Shown one piece after another: positions 1-7,671 of a stretch of DNA of 36,417 nt. How positions within the stretch are numbered: position 1 is the stretch's first letter; each line of letters starts with the position of its first letter. The notes under the pieces are model-generated. The model saw only the letters and a program-made list of their open reading frames with translations, was not told the DNA's origin and ran no database searches. Both the position numbers and the translations under genes were made by a program. The stretch is from Alphaproteobacteria bacterium (GTDB lineage Bacteria > Pseudomonadota > Alphaproteobacteria > Rhodospirillales > Magnetospirillaceae): contig JAJPHO010000095.1 of the NCBI GenBank assembly GCA_021325215.1, forward strand, positions 1-36,417, written 5' to 3'.

Positions 1-650
1 ACCGGATAGGCCATTGCCGCGGCCAAAGCGCCGAAAGCGGCGACAGCGCCAAGCGTGCCGAGGTTCAGGCCGCCCATGCGATTGGTCAGGACCAGCAGCG
101 AACCGGGAATGCGCGAAAAGTCGCCGCTGGCGATCTCGCGGCCCAGCACGATGATTTCGCGGGTGACGCCGGCCGTGCCGACGGACAATCCTTGCTGAGC
201 CGCGGCGGCATTCGTCGAGGCCGAGCCCATGCGGGTGGTGGCGTCGGCGTGCGAAGAAGCGGCAGATGCGCCGCCCGTCAGTTCCGCATTCAGCTGCGCC
301 ACGCTCGCGGCGAAGCGCTGATTGATGCCGACCGCCGCGTCACCAACCTGGTTGAGCGCGCCAGTGCGGGAGATCGCCGCATCGATCGCCGCCTGCTCCT
401 GGCCGCGCACGATGACCATATTCTTGATCATCTCGTTCAGCTGGATGCGCTTCTGCGCTTCCTGCTCGAATGCGCCGGCTGCCGTGGTCGTCGCCGCGGC
501 TTCCTGCGTCACTGCCTGCTGCGATGCTGCGCGGGCGCTCGTGACGTCCGAGATAGCTGCCTTCAGCCGGGCATATTGCTGCATGAAGGCATCCGCACCG
601 GTGGCGGCGTCTCCTGCATCAATTCCAAGACTGAGGACGATATCGGACAT
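1..650 (-). CDS. Phage tail tape measure protein, N-terminal part (cut by window edge)
   Basis: The visible 216 residues are the start of a tail tape measure protein, which sets tail length inside the tail tube. They are Ala-rich and helical: a long amphipathic helix with many Ala, Gln and Thr residues (about residues 20-150) is followed by the segment REIIVLGREIASGDFSRIPG and then LLVLTNRMGGLN (about 160-195), which is typical of the N-terminal region of long tape measure proteins. A hydrophobic Ala/Gly stretch begins as the window ends. The ATG at 650-648 overlaps the TGA of the upstream chaperone T frame as TGATG, so translation is coupled. Position directly after the G/GT chaperone pair is the conserved siphovirus order. 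The rest of the gene lies outside the window. Confidence 0.85.
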   Translation of the reverse strand, partial: MSDIVLSLGIDAGDAATGADAFMQQYARLKAAISDVTSARAASQQAVTQEAAATTTAAGAFEQEAQKRIQLNEMIKNMVIVRGQEQAAIDAAISRTGALNQVGDAAVGINQRFAASVAQLNAELTGGASAASSHADATTRMGSASTNAAAAQQGLSVGTAGVTREIIVLGREIASGDFSRIPGSLLVLTNRMGGLNLGTLGAVAAFGALAAAMAYP

Positions 651-984
651 CACTTCTCCGGCGAGCGGGCTCTGAGGATTTTCATGAGGGCGGCATCGGC
701 GGCGCGGATCATCCGGACGAGGACGTCGAAATCCTCATCTTCGATGCCGTGCCGCCGCGCATAGCGGTCGATGGATGACCAAGGGATCGGGGATATGCCG
801 CTGAAGGATGGCGGCCGATCCGTGGAGAGTTCTTGAAACGCCCGGTAATATTTCTCGACGCCGGGCGTCGGCTTGGGCCGGTGAAGAATGGGATTTCCCT
901 TGTCGAGGGGGTCATCCACCAGCCATTTGCGGAAAAGCTCTATGTCCTCGCCGTATTCTTCTTGCCATTCGACGAGGCCGACGA
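650..984 (-). CDS. Tail assembly chaperone, T-frame extension (made by -1 frameshift)
   Basis: This is the -1 frame that extends the upstream chaperone G into a GT fusion, the usual tail assembly chaperone arrangement in siphophages. After the slippery site the frame reads LVGLVEWQEEYGEDIELFRK and on through DDPLDKGNP to the TGA at 652-650, adding 111 residues for a fusion of about 252. An in-frame ATG at 919 could give a free 89-residue product, but it has no convincing ribosome binding site and lies inside this frame, so frameshift expression is the better explanation. GT proteins are known to bind the tape measure protein during tail assembly and are not in the virion. Confidence 0.7.
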
Positions 985-1407
985 GTTTTTTTCCGTGGCC
1001 TTGGTCGCGGCCTTGCGATAATTGGCGGCGTTCATGGAGAACGTCACGACGCGGCCGCGCAGATCCTCGAATTCCTTGTCCAGCAGCATGGCCTCGGCCA
1101 GCGCGGGCGAATAGGCCACCTCGGTCTCGTCATTGGGATCGACCAGGCCGGTGATGCCGCCCCAGCCGACCAGCACGCCGCCGGCGATGCCCTTGACCAT
1201 CAGGCCCTCGGATTCTTCGTCGGTGAGCTTCACGCCCAGCTCGATCTTGTCGCGGTAGGGCTCGCGCAGCTGCTCCAGCAGCGCAGCATGCTTCTTGTTG
1301 CCCCAGCGGGCGACCAGGAAATAGGCGCCGTCGCCCAGGTCCATCTTGGCGCCGCTCACCGTCGCATCGACGTTAAGGGCGAATTTCTTCTTGAGGTTCA
1401 AAGCCAT
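940..1407 (-). CDS. Tail assembly chaperone G-like protein
   Basis: This 155-residue protein lies between the tail tube and the tape measure gene, the standard place of chaperone G. It starts MALNLKKKFALNVDATVSGA and contains LARWGNKKH-like and LVGWGGITGLVDPN segments (about residues 30-95), a pattern common to phage tail assembly proteins. Its last 15 codons follow a slippery heptamer, so the zero-frame product ends with a short Ser/Lys/Asn-rich tail while a -1 shift gives the GT fusion. The start at 1407 has AAGGAA followed by CCCCGACAA before the ATG. No direct functional motif is known for the family, so the call rests on position, sequence character and the frameshift signal. Confidence 0.75.
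   Translation of the reverse strand: MALNLKKKFALNVDATVSGAKMDLGDGAYFLVARWGNKKHAALLEQLREPYRDKIELGVKLTDEESEGLMVKGIAGGVLVGWGGITGLVDPNDETEVAYSPALAEAMLLDKEFEDLRGRVVTFSMNAANYRKAATKATEKNSSASSNGKKNTART
985..991 (-). promoter_or_regulatory. Programmed -1 ribosomal frameshift site, A AAA AAC
   Basis: On the minus strand the zero-frame codons read GAA AAA AAC, which is a canonical X XXY YYZ slippery heptamer. Slipping back one base joins the G frame to the open T frame that ends at 650. The heptamer sits 15 codons before the zero-frame TAG at 942-940. Slippage here is an inference from the sequence and from known G/GT systems. I did not find a clear downstream pseudoknot by eye. Confidence 0.75.
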
Positions 1408-1459
1408 TTGTCGGGGTTCCTTTGTCGGGGAGTCGGAAATTGTCGGGGCGGAAGAAACG

Positions 1460-1488
1460 GGCGGCCGGCGCCCGACGCGCCGGCCGCC
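1460..1488 (-). terminator. Strong stem-loop after tail tube gene
   Basis: The arms GCGGCCGGCG (1461-1470) and CGCCGGCCGC (1478-1487), plus one outer pair, form an 11-bp stem with a 7-base loop, just after the tail tube stop codon. The minus strand then reads CCGTTTCTTCC, which is only weakly U-rich. It could be a partial terminator or an RNA-stabilising hairpin that lowers chaperone expression relative to the tail tube. Confidence 0.5.
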
Positions 1489-1523
1489 GCTCGGGCCGAA
1501 GCCCTACCGAGCTTTCGCCCGGG

Positions 1524-2960
1524 TCACGCGCCGTAGGAGGCGATGCGGTTGATGCGCATCTGCTTGCCGGAAACGCTGTCGTACTGGGTGGTGAAAGTGC
1601 CGGTCAGCTTGTAGTCCTGGTTGATGCCTGAGACGGGGGTCTTGGCATCGGTGAACCGGCCCGCCGGCATATCGACCGCGTAGGCATTCCCGGCGGCGTC
1701 CTTCAGGACGAACCATAGGCTGGACTGCGTACCGGCCAGGAACTTCGAATAGATGCTCTGGCCCTGGGTCGCGGACATATAGATGCCGAACTGCAGGGTG
1801 GCATTGAATTGGCCGTCGCGGACGTCCGCATCGCCCAGCACGCCCAGCGCCATAACGTCGCCCAGGTTGTTCTTGATCATCAGGGTGGCGTCGCTCATCT
1901 TGCCGGACGCGACGCCGGCCTCGTTGATGCGGACCACGCTGGTCACCGCGTTCATGATGCTGTTGTTCGGCGCCGCGATAGGCGTGCCGGTGCTGGCGGT
2001 CGCGGTGCCGGTGGAAACGCTCATGCCCTTCCAGGTCGTGGTCGCCTCGAGGATCTGGCCGGGCGTCATCTTCAGCTGGAACTGGTCCGGATAATGCCCG
2101 GTGAATTCGCGGGTGAAGCTGATGTCTGGGTGGTCTTCCTCGACGGTGAAGCTGTTGCGCGTCACGCCATTGGCGATGGTGTCTCCCCACAGCAGGCGGA
2201 TGGCTTTTCCCGCGCCCGCGTCGGTGGTCCAGCCGGTGGGCAGGTTGTCGCAGGTCAGCGCGTGTGCGGCGATGCCAGTGATGCGGACATAGTCGTTATT
2301 GGCCGCGGTGGCGAACTGATTGGCCGCCTGCGAACCGCCGACCTTGACCACCAACCCGACCGACAGGCCCAGCGTGGTGAAATCGAGCGTGGTGCTGGCC
2401 AGGCCGGTCGAGGTCGCGGTGATGTCGCCGGAAGCGCCCTCGTAGCCGATCACCTTCAGCGTCTTGCCCGCGCCGGCGGTTTCCGCCGTGCTGGGCGCCG
2501 TTGCGGTGGTGATGGTGGTCCCTGTCGAGGACGAGGCCTTGAACACACCGTCATTGCCCGAGTTGGTGAAGCCCGAGGCATAGAGCAGCATATTGGCCAG
2601 AACCGCCGCGCCGCCCGAGGGCACGGTGAAGACGTTCGGGGTGCCGGCGGTAACGGCCACATTCGAGAAATTGGTCGTCTGGTTCCAGGTCGCCGCGTCC
2701 TGAAGGGTCGCCGCCAGGATCGGATCTGCGACCCCATAGGCGAATTCATAGACCAGCGTTCCGCCCGGCTTGCGGTCGGTCAGGATATTGTCCTGCACGG
2801 TGCGATCGGTGCGGATGCCCTGGCTCACGGTGAAGGTCTGATTGGCTTCCAGCGCGCCACTCTTGGCGGTGATATTCTGGAACGCGACCGCGGGGATCTG
2901 GTTCTGCGTCGCCTCGACGGCGTAGCGGAATTGGGTCTGCGAAGTGTTGCTGAAGGACAT
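1524..2960 (-). CDS. Major tail tube protein
   Basis: This 478-residue protein is the likely subunit of the tail tube. It begins MSFSNTSQTQFRYAVEATQN and has the pattern of phage tube proteins of the Phage_tube_2 kind: an N-terminal segment with YAVEATQNQIPAVAFQNI, an early strand with SGALEANQTF, repeated beta-rich Gly/Thr segments, and a C-terminal domain ending with a YKLTGTFTTQYDSVSGKQM-like strand. It sits between the tail terminator and the chaperone G, as expected. The length is large for the family; the extra Gly/Ser/Thr/Ala-rich part at about residues 100-250 may be a surface insertion. It has a good ribosome binding site (AAGGAG) before the ATG and stem-loops on both sides, which suit a highly expressed gene. 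Confidence 0.8.
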   Translation of the reverse strand: MSFSNTSQTQFRYAVEATQNQIPAVAFQNITAKSGALEANQTFTVSQGIRTDRTVQDNILTDRKPGGTLVYEFAYGVADPILAATLQDAATWNQTTNFSNVAVTAGTPNVFTVPSGGAAVLANMLLYASGFTNSGNDGVFKASSSTGTTITTATAPSTAETAGAGKTLKVIGYEGASGDITATSTGLASTTLDFTTLGLSVGLVVKVGGSQAANQFATAANNDYVRITGIAAHALTCDNLPTGWTTDAGAGKAIRLLWGDTIANGVTRNSFTVEEDHPDISFTREFTGHYPDQFQLKMTPGQILEATTTWKGMSVSTGTATASTGTPIAAPNNSIMNAVTSVVRINEAGVASGKMSDATLMIKNNLGDVMALGVLGDADVRDGQFNATLQFGIYMSATQGQSIYSKFLAGTQSSLWFVLKDAAGNAYAVDMPAGRFTDAKTPVSGINQDYKLTGTFTTQYDSVSGKQMRINRIASYGA

Positions 2961-3073
2961 TTTCTCGGCTCCTTGATGCGCTTACGGCAAGGCGGGAGCG
3001 TCCGTCGGGAGACGCTGGGTAAGGCCGAGCCGAAGGGCGCGGCAATTGCTGGGGGATTGGTCTGAGGCCTGGA

Positions 3074-3547
3074 TCAGGCGTCGTAGTCGTACCAGAAGCG
3101 GATGACCGCGGCGGCGGTGTACCAGGATGCGTCTTTAGGACTATTGGCGGCCGGCGTCGCATAGGAATTGAAGAACAGCAGGTGGCCGGCGCCGCTGGTA
3201 TCGAGGGCGTGGCCGCGAAAGACCTGCGCTGCCTCGTCGAGCAGCTGCGAAAGCGCTGCCTTACCTTGGCCTGCCTGCACCGCTGCGGTGATGATCACCT
3301 GGCCCGGAATGCGCCAGCGGCGCGTGCCGTTGTTGGCGGTCGAGATCTGGCCCAGCCCGGGCTGCTGGATGACGCGCAATTCGACCCAAGGGCCGCCATT
3401 CTGAAAGCCGGCGCCGATATCTGCTGCGTTCAGATTATGCGGGTCGAAGGCGACGTTTTCCCATGCCGTCGGCGTGGCCGTCCATGCCGCTTGCCACATG
3501 GCGATGATTGAGGCGTCGATATCCTCGGCGGGGATCGCGTTGGTCAT
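3074..3547 (-). CDS. Tail terminator-like protein
   Basis: This 157-residue protein resembles the small tail terminator proteins that cap the tail tube and join it to the head. The N-terminal part is helical (DIDASIIAMWQAAW), followed by strands with PWVELRVIQQPG and a RRWRIPGQVIITAAVQ segment, then a helix near LLDEAAQVFRG; this order is usual in phage minor tail proteins of this kind. It lies between a tail-completion protein and the tail tube. A 112-base gap without a gene separates it from the tail tube and holds only the tube gene's leader and a weak 6-bp hairpin. Function is inferred from position and fold-like pattern. Confidence 0.6.
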   Translation of the reverse strand: MTNAIPAEDIDASIIAMWQAAWTATPTAWENVAFDPHNLNAADIGAGFQNGGPWVELRVIQQPGLGQISTANNGTRRWRIPGQVIITAAVQAGQGKAALSQLLDEAAQVFRGHALDTSGAGHLLFFNSYATPAANSPKDASWYTAAAVIRFWYDYDA

Positions 3548-3560
3548 GAAAAGGCACCGA

Positions 3561-4049
3561 TCAGAAGGGGATCGCCGCCATGCTCTGGTCGGCCAGGAAC
3601 TGCCAGGAATAGCCGGGCGCGAAAGCCGACTGGATCATCGCCGCGGCCAGGCCGAAGGGCTCGACATGGCTTTCGACATCCTCGGCATAGGGCACCGCGT
3701 CGGCGATGTAGACTATCTGGAACGCTTGGATGCTGGCCAGGGAATCGACCATTCCGTCGACATCGGCAGGCGGGTAGGGATTGGGGTGGATCGGCCAGGG
3801 GCCGGGATTGTCGGGTGCTGCTGTGTCATCGGGTGCGCCGACGGCCACGGTTACCGAGGCGCGGAACTGGCCGGACCAGTAATCATTCGGCTGCTTGTCG
3901 TTCCAGGTCGCCTTGGCGGTGACGATCGCCTCGGCGGCGGCGCGGGCGACCTCGAGCTGCGCTGCGACGACGGCCGGCTTGACGACCTTTTCCATCCAGT
4001 CATGGCAGGCGGCCTCGAATTCTTCGGCGGTTGTGACGGTGACGCCCAT
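3561..4049 (-). CDS. HK97 gp10-like tail completion/neck protein
   Basis: This 162-residue protein has the features of the HK97 gp10 family of neck proteins: an N-terminal helical part (AEEFEAACHDWMEKVVKPAV), a central segment with WSGQFRASVTVAVG, and the C-terminal pattern YIADAVPYAEDVE followed by SHVEPFGLAAAMIQSAF, where the family typically carries N-x-x-P-Y-A and E-G-like motifs. It joins the head to the tail. Its neighbours, a tail terminator downstream and connector proteins upstream, support the role. The stop codon is 13 bases before the next start. Confidence 0.65.
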   Translation of the reverse strand: MGVTVTTAEEFEAACHDWMEKVVKPAVVAAQLEVARAAAEAIVTAKATWNDKQPNDYWSGQFRASVTVAVGAPDDTAAPDNPGPWPIHPNPYPPADVDGMVDSLASIQAFQIVYIADAVPYAEDVESHVEPFGLAAAMIQSAFAPGYSWQFLADQSMAAIPF

Positions 4050-4056
4050 GGCGCTC

Positions 4057-4482
4057 CTAGAACAGGAGCGCGGCGGCTCCCGAGACGGCGATCAATACGA
4101 AGATCCAGCCGGGCGCGGCGCTCTCGCGTTTGGGCGCCTCGATTTCGGGGAAAACGACAGCCGGCGGATGTGGCCGTTCCCAGTGATAGGACTTGTCCGC
4201 TTGGACCCGAGAGCCTGCCCCCATTCTCACGGCGCCCTTCCTCGGGCTCATGTGAAAATCCCGCTCATAGGCCAGGACTTCCTCGGCATAGATCCGCATG
4301 AAGCGCTCGGCCTCAATCTCCCCCGCCCGCTCAGCAACCTCGGCCCGGTGCTGCGCCAACTCGTCGTTGAGGTCGTTCTGCGTTGCGTGCCATCTTCCAT
4401 CGCCTTCGGCGGCGAATTGCCGGCGGGCGTGGTCTTCGACAAGGGCGCGAATGGCGTGGCGGGATAGCTGGGTGGTCGACAT
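4057..4482 (-). CDS. Unknown small protein with C-terminal membrane segment
   Basis: I do not recognise this 141-residue protein. Its first 85 residues are charged and helical, rich in Glu, Arg and Ala with a likely coiled coil around residues 30-75. A proline-rich linker follows, and the last 19 residues (PGWIFVLIAVSGAAALLF) form one hydrophobic segment ending with no tail. It could be a tail-anchored membrane protein. It lies inside the neck module, which is odd for a membrane protein; a virion or lysis-related function is possible but not shown. It ends 8 bases before the gp10-like gene. Confidence 0.55.
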   Translation of the reverse strand: MSTTQLSRHAIRALVEDHARRQFAAEGDGRWHATQNDLNDELAQHRAEVAERAGEIEAERFMRIYAEEVLAYERDFHMSPRKGAVRMGAGSRVQADKSYHWERPHPPAVVFPEIEAPKRESAAPGWIFVLIAVSGAAALLF

Positions 4483-4520
4483 GGCGCGAATTATGCGCCA
4501 ATCGCCGGAAAACCGCCAGA

Positions 4521-5462
4521 TTATCGCGCTTGGACGTCGAAGACCGCGATATCGGTGCCGGCATATTCCGGCTTGCAGGCGATCACCGAGCGCGCGACGC
4601 CGTCGATGATGATCTGATCGGTCAGCGACGGTTGCGGGATCTCCCGGCCATCCTCGGACAGCGGCGACAGCATGACGCGCAGGTCCGCGATCTTAACCAC
4701 GCCGTTCGCCATCATCGAAGCGTCGTAGCCGCTGATCAGCGCCTTCACCGGATAGTCGGTGGTGGTGCGCGTCGGGTTCGGCCCGCTGCCGGTGGTGATC
4801 TGGCGGTACGTCAGCAGCTTGCCGATCAGGCGGATGACCGTCTGGTAATGCTTGATGACGCTGTCCGACAGGAGGGTGGTCTGCTGGATCGAGCAGCGCC
4901 AGCCCAGGTCCGACAGCTCGGCCGCCGTCATGAAATACTGGCGCCCGAGGTCGTCGGTGACGAGGTCCGCGACCTCCATGGTCAGGTCGGGCACGGCGGG
5001 CAGCAACATCCACCAGTGCGGCGTCGACGGGCTGCCCGCGATGTCCTCAAGCGGGGCGTTGCCGCGCGTGCTTTCCACCAGGATCGAGGCCGGCCAGCCG
5101 ACGGCGACCGGGTTTGTTCCGCCCTGAGTGATCGACACCACCCGATTGCACCCCACCGCCAGGATCGGCAGCAGCGGCTGCTTGGCCGCGATGAAGAACG
5201 TCCCGGGCGCGCCGACCAGATAGTCGCCGACATTGACCTGGCTGCCGTCCAACACCGCTTGCCATGTTGCCTGCCCGTAGGTGTTTGGCTTTCCATAAGC
5301 GTAGGAGGTGGTGAAGCTGGCCGACAGCTGCGCGGTCGCATTGGCCGGGTCGATCGGGTTCAGCGCGCCGTTCGGGCGATAGCCCTGGAACGGCAAGCCG
5401 GTATGCGCCGCCGCTTTGCCGAGCCCCTTGTAGACCAGCGATTGGAGGCGGGTGCCGTCCAT
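4521..5462 (-). CDS. Putative virion structural protein
   Basis: This 313-residue protein is unknown to me by family. It lies in the neck and connector region, which argues for a virion or assembly role. The start chosen is the ATG at 5462, MDGTRLQSLVYKGLGKAA, because it overlaps the stop of the upstream gene as TGATG; an upstream in-frame alternative would add 16 residues with no ribosome binding site. The N-terminal part is rich in Gly, Thr and Pro, and the C-terminal part contains the strand-like pattern TDQIIIDGVARSVIACK followed by GTDIAVFDVQAR, similar in feel to head-tail connector beta domains. Confidence 0.55.
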   Translation of the reverse strand: MDGTRLQSLVYKGLGKAAAHTGLPFQGYRPNGALNPIDPANATAQLSASFTTSYAYGKPNTYGQATWQAVLDGSQVNVGDYLVGAPGTFFIAAKQPLLPILAVGCNRVVSITQGGTNPVAVGWPASILVESTRGNAPLEDIAGSPSTPHWWMLLPAVPDLTMEVADLVTDDLGRQYFMTAAELSDLGWRCSIQQTTLLSDSVIKHYQTVIRLIGKLLTYRQITTGSGPNPTRTTTDYPVKALISGYDASMMANGVVKIADLRVMLSPLSEDGREIPQPSLTDQIIIDGVARSVIACKPEYAGTDIAVFDVQAR

Positions 5463-6022
5463 CAGTGAGTGACCTTCGGAGCCCGCTCCGCGCCCAATTC
5501 GGCAGCCCAAAAGCCGTCGATGGACGGAAAATAGCGGTGCGCGATGTCGATGGTCACTCTCATTGCGTTCAGAGGCGCGACGCTGACGGCGGTCAGGGCG
5601 TCCAGCGCACCATAGGCAACCTCATCACCTTGCCCGATGCAGCACCAGCGGCCGACGGATATTTCGCAGGCATCGCCAAAGCTGTTGCAGCGGAATACGC
5701 GCCCTGGACGCGCCAGAATGAGGTCCGAATCGTGCTCGGGAAACTCACCCTCTTTGATAACGGGCTTCATGCCTCGCGCGACATGCGCCTGCCAAATCGC
5801 CGCGACGATCTCGATGGGCTCCTCGCCGCCGGAAATGACCTTTGCCGCATCATCGATGGCAAACCGCACAAGCGCTGCCCCAGCGATGCCAACCATCCAG
5901 CCATGCAGCGGAATCCACTTCTGCATGACGACCGGATGGCGCCAACCGAAGCCGTTCTGCAAGACGGTATCAGCGCCAATCCACGTCGTCTCGCCATCGG
6001 TATAGGCCATGCAGAGGGTCAT
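5462..6022 (-). CDS. HslV/proteasome-like N-terminal nucleophile hydrolase
   Basis: This 186-residue protein looks like a beta subunit of the HslV/20S proteasome type, a threonine protease that normally assembles into a chamber. The chosen start, MTLCMAYTDGETTWIGADT, overlaps the upstream stop as ATGA. Removal of Met would expose Thr1, the family nucleophile. Counting from Thr1, the ADT segment places Asp at position 17 as in HslV, and Lys34 in VVMQKWIP lies next to the HslV Lys33 position, followed by WMVGIAGAALVRF, which matches the HslV IAGFAGG strand and helix. A later IGQGDEVAYGALDAL matches the HslV IGSGG-YA-A-AL motif. No HslU-like ATPase is present. It sits between head and tail genes. 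Catalytic activity is inferred, not shown. Confidence 0.7.
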   Translation of the reverse strand: MTLCMAYTDGETTWIGADTVLQNGFGWRHPVVMQKWIPLHGWMVGIAGAALVRFAIDDAAKVISGGEEPIEIVAAIWQAHVARGMKPVIKEGEFPEHDSDLILARPGRVFRCNSFGDACEISVGRWCCIGQGDEVAYGALDALTAVSVAPLNAMRVTIDIAHRYFPSIDGFWAAELGAERAPKVTH

Positions 6023-6804
6023 GCGTCGGGGTCCTCGGTGTCGATCGTTGTGTGACAGCGGCAATTCGGATGCGCGGCGGGCGCAGGCAGGCCGCCAGGG
6101 AAAAACTCATCAATGCCGACCTTCACGCCGTCCAACGGGCCGCAAATCGAGCAGACCCGTTCGTCGCCGGCCGTGTTCCAGGTCTTGGTGACTCGGTAAT
6201 TGGTCTGGCGCTTCATCTGGCCACCGGCGAGCACTTGACCCAGCTGCGCGCCGCTCCATAGGGCATCCGATGCGATGATTGCCGAGCGCTCCTCGATTAC
6301 ACCCTTGGCGCTCTTCCGCGCCGCCGTTACCAGCGCCGCGTCGCTCGATCCGGTCGACGCCATGCTGGCCAGCGTCGTCAGGATCGGCGAAATCTGGTTG
6401 GCGTTCAGCCCGGCCAGTTCCTGCATGATGCCGTCGCGCGCCTCGGCGGAAATGCCGGCCGATTGCGCCCAGGTCACCACCTGGTTGACGGCCTTTTTCG
6501 TCGACGCCACCAGATCCGCCACCATCTTGTCGCGCTGAGCGCGCTGGGCGTTGACAGTGGCGGGGTCGAGGCTGTCGAAGCCGAGATAGACGGCCTTTGC
6601 CGCTTCGTCGCCGGCCGTGGTCGCGGCATCGAGCGCTTGTCCCAGCCGATCAGCGAATTCCGACCAGGTGCTGGGCATCCAATAGAGCATGAGCGTCATA
6701 CGCGGCTGCAGGAACAGCATCGCCGCAGCGACCGCCTTCTCGACCTGGCGCTGGCGCTTATCGGCTGCCGCCTTAGCCGCGCGCTGGTCGCTGGTGAGCA
6801 CCAT
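6019..6804 (-). CDS. Phage Mu gpF-like minor head protein
   Basis: This 261-residue protein is a minor head morphogenesis protein of the Mu gpF type. The C-terminal motif is clear: RVTKTWNTAGDERVCSICG, then DGVKVGIDEFFPGG and AHPNCRCHT, which gives the paired CxxC and CxC pattern typical of the family. The N-terminal two thirds are helical and Ala-rich. The ATG at 6804 is two bases after the stop of the upstream gene. gpF-like proteins usually follow the portal gene; here the gene lies after the coat and a connector protein, so the order differs from Mu. The exact role in the capsid is not settled for this family. Confidence 0.8.
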   Translation of the reverse strand: MVLTSDQRAAKAAADKRQRQVEKAVAAAMLFLQPRMTLMLYWMPSTWSEFADRLGQALDAATTAGDEAAKAVYLGFDSLDPATVNAQRAQRDKMVADLVASTKKAVNQVVTWAQSAGISAEARDGIMQELAGLNANQISPILTTLASMASTGSSDAALVTAARKSAKGVIEERSAIIASDALWSGAQLGQVLAGGQMKRQTNYRVTKTWNTAGDERVCSICGPLDGVKVGIDEFFPGGLPAPAAHPNCRCHTTIDTEDPDA

Positions 6805-6806
6805 GA

Positions 6807-7205
6807 TCAGCTGCGCGTGACGGTGTTGCCGCCCTGAAGCATAGGCCCAGGCGCCACGCCGAGGAACGAGCACAGCTCCAGCCTGGCGTAGCGGTATAAA
6901 GATTTGCGCTCGGCGAGTTCCTGCGGGTTGCGGGTCCAGATGCCAGCGACGGCGGTGTCTTGGTTGGCGGTTGTGCCGTAGATCGCCTGTTCCAGCGTAG
7001 CCAAATTGGCGAGGTGGATATTGATCAGCGTGGTCTCGTTCTCGGGCCGCAGGTTGGTGAGGATGCTTTCCAGCGTCTCCCACACGCCGGGCAGCGTCCA
7101 ACCATACGAGAAGTCGCGCGAGGCATCGACCGTATGGTTGGCGCCGACCTGCGGATAGCCGGCATAGCGCCGGACGTCAGCCAGCTGCTGATCGGTAAGG
7201 GCCAT
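6807..7205 (-). CDS. Probable head-tail connector (head completion) protein
   Basis: This 132-residue protein starts MALTDQQLADVRRYAGYPQV, a beginning I associate with small phage proteins that follow the coat gene in siphophages. The rest is mostly helical, with WTLPGVWETLESIL and LANLATLEQAIYG. It directly abuts the acidic gene before it (start 7205, upstream stop 7206) and precedes the Mu gpF-like gene. By place it may be the first connector layer on the portal. No enzymatic motif is visible. Confidence 0.5.
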   Translation of the reverse strand: MALTDQQLADVRRYAGYPQVGANHTVDASRDFSYGWTLPGVWETLESILTNLRPENETTLINIHLANLATLEQAIYGTTANQDTAVAGIWTRNPQELAERKSLYRYARLELCSFLGVAPGPMLQGGNTVTRS

Positions 7206-7616
7206 TTACTCGGCCGGCTCCCAGCCGCCCAGGCGATAATTCTCGACCTCGGCCGGATGGACCGTCGCGGTATGGGGCTCGGAATAGGCGTCGGGATCGC
7301 GCACCATCTGCACGAATTCGACGATTTCCTCTTCGGGCTCGATCGGCTGCTCGTCGATCGGCGGCGCGGCGTTGTCAGAACCATCATCCGTCACGGTGTC
7401 GCCGTCGACGGGAGTCATCTCGACGCCGGTTCCTTCGAAGGCCTGCTCGGCGGATACGGCCGGGGCCGGAGCTTCCGATGCGGGCGCATCGGGGGCCAGT
7501 TCGCCGCTGGCGGGCACCGGTTCGGCGGCGCGGCTGTCGGGCGCGGAAGCCTCCTCGGCCTTCGGGGCCAGGGTGAGCGTCGCCTGCTTCTTGGTGGTCT
7601 TGGTCTCGTCGGACAT
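7206..7616 (-). CDS. Acidic unknown protein downstream of coat gene
   Basis: This 136-residue protein is unknown. It is strongly acidic, with Ala, Pro and Glu blocks through residues 15-80 and an EEEIVEFVQMVRDP segment near the C-terminus, and ends NYRLGGWEPAE. A low-complexity acidic protein of this kind may be a capsid-associated or DNA-mimicking protein, but this is only inference. The start at 7616 (MSDETKTTKKQATL) has AAGGAAA and CCCCGACA just before the ATG, almost the same leader as the chaperone G gene. A longer reading frame reaches 7721 but would run into the coat gene without a ribosome binding site. Confidence 0.55.
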   Translation of the reverse strand: MSDETKTTKKQATLTLAPKAEEASAPDSRAAEPVPASGELAPDAPASEAPAPAVSAEQAFEGTGVEMTPVDGDTVTDDGSDNAAPPIDEQPIEPEEEIVEFVQMVRDPDAYSEPHTATVHPAEVENYRLGGWEPAE

Positions 7617-7671
7617 TGTCGGGGTTTCCTTCTGTTCGGCGGCGGGGCTGTCGGGCGCCCCGCAGCCTGGG

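Noticed and set aside
2997-3016. 6-bp hairpin upstream of the tail tube gene
   Set aside because: AGCGTC with GACGCT is too short in this GC-rich DNA to call a regulatory element.
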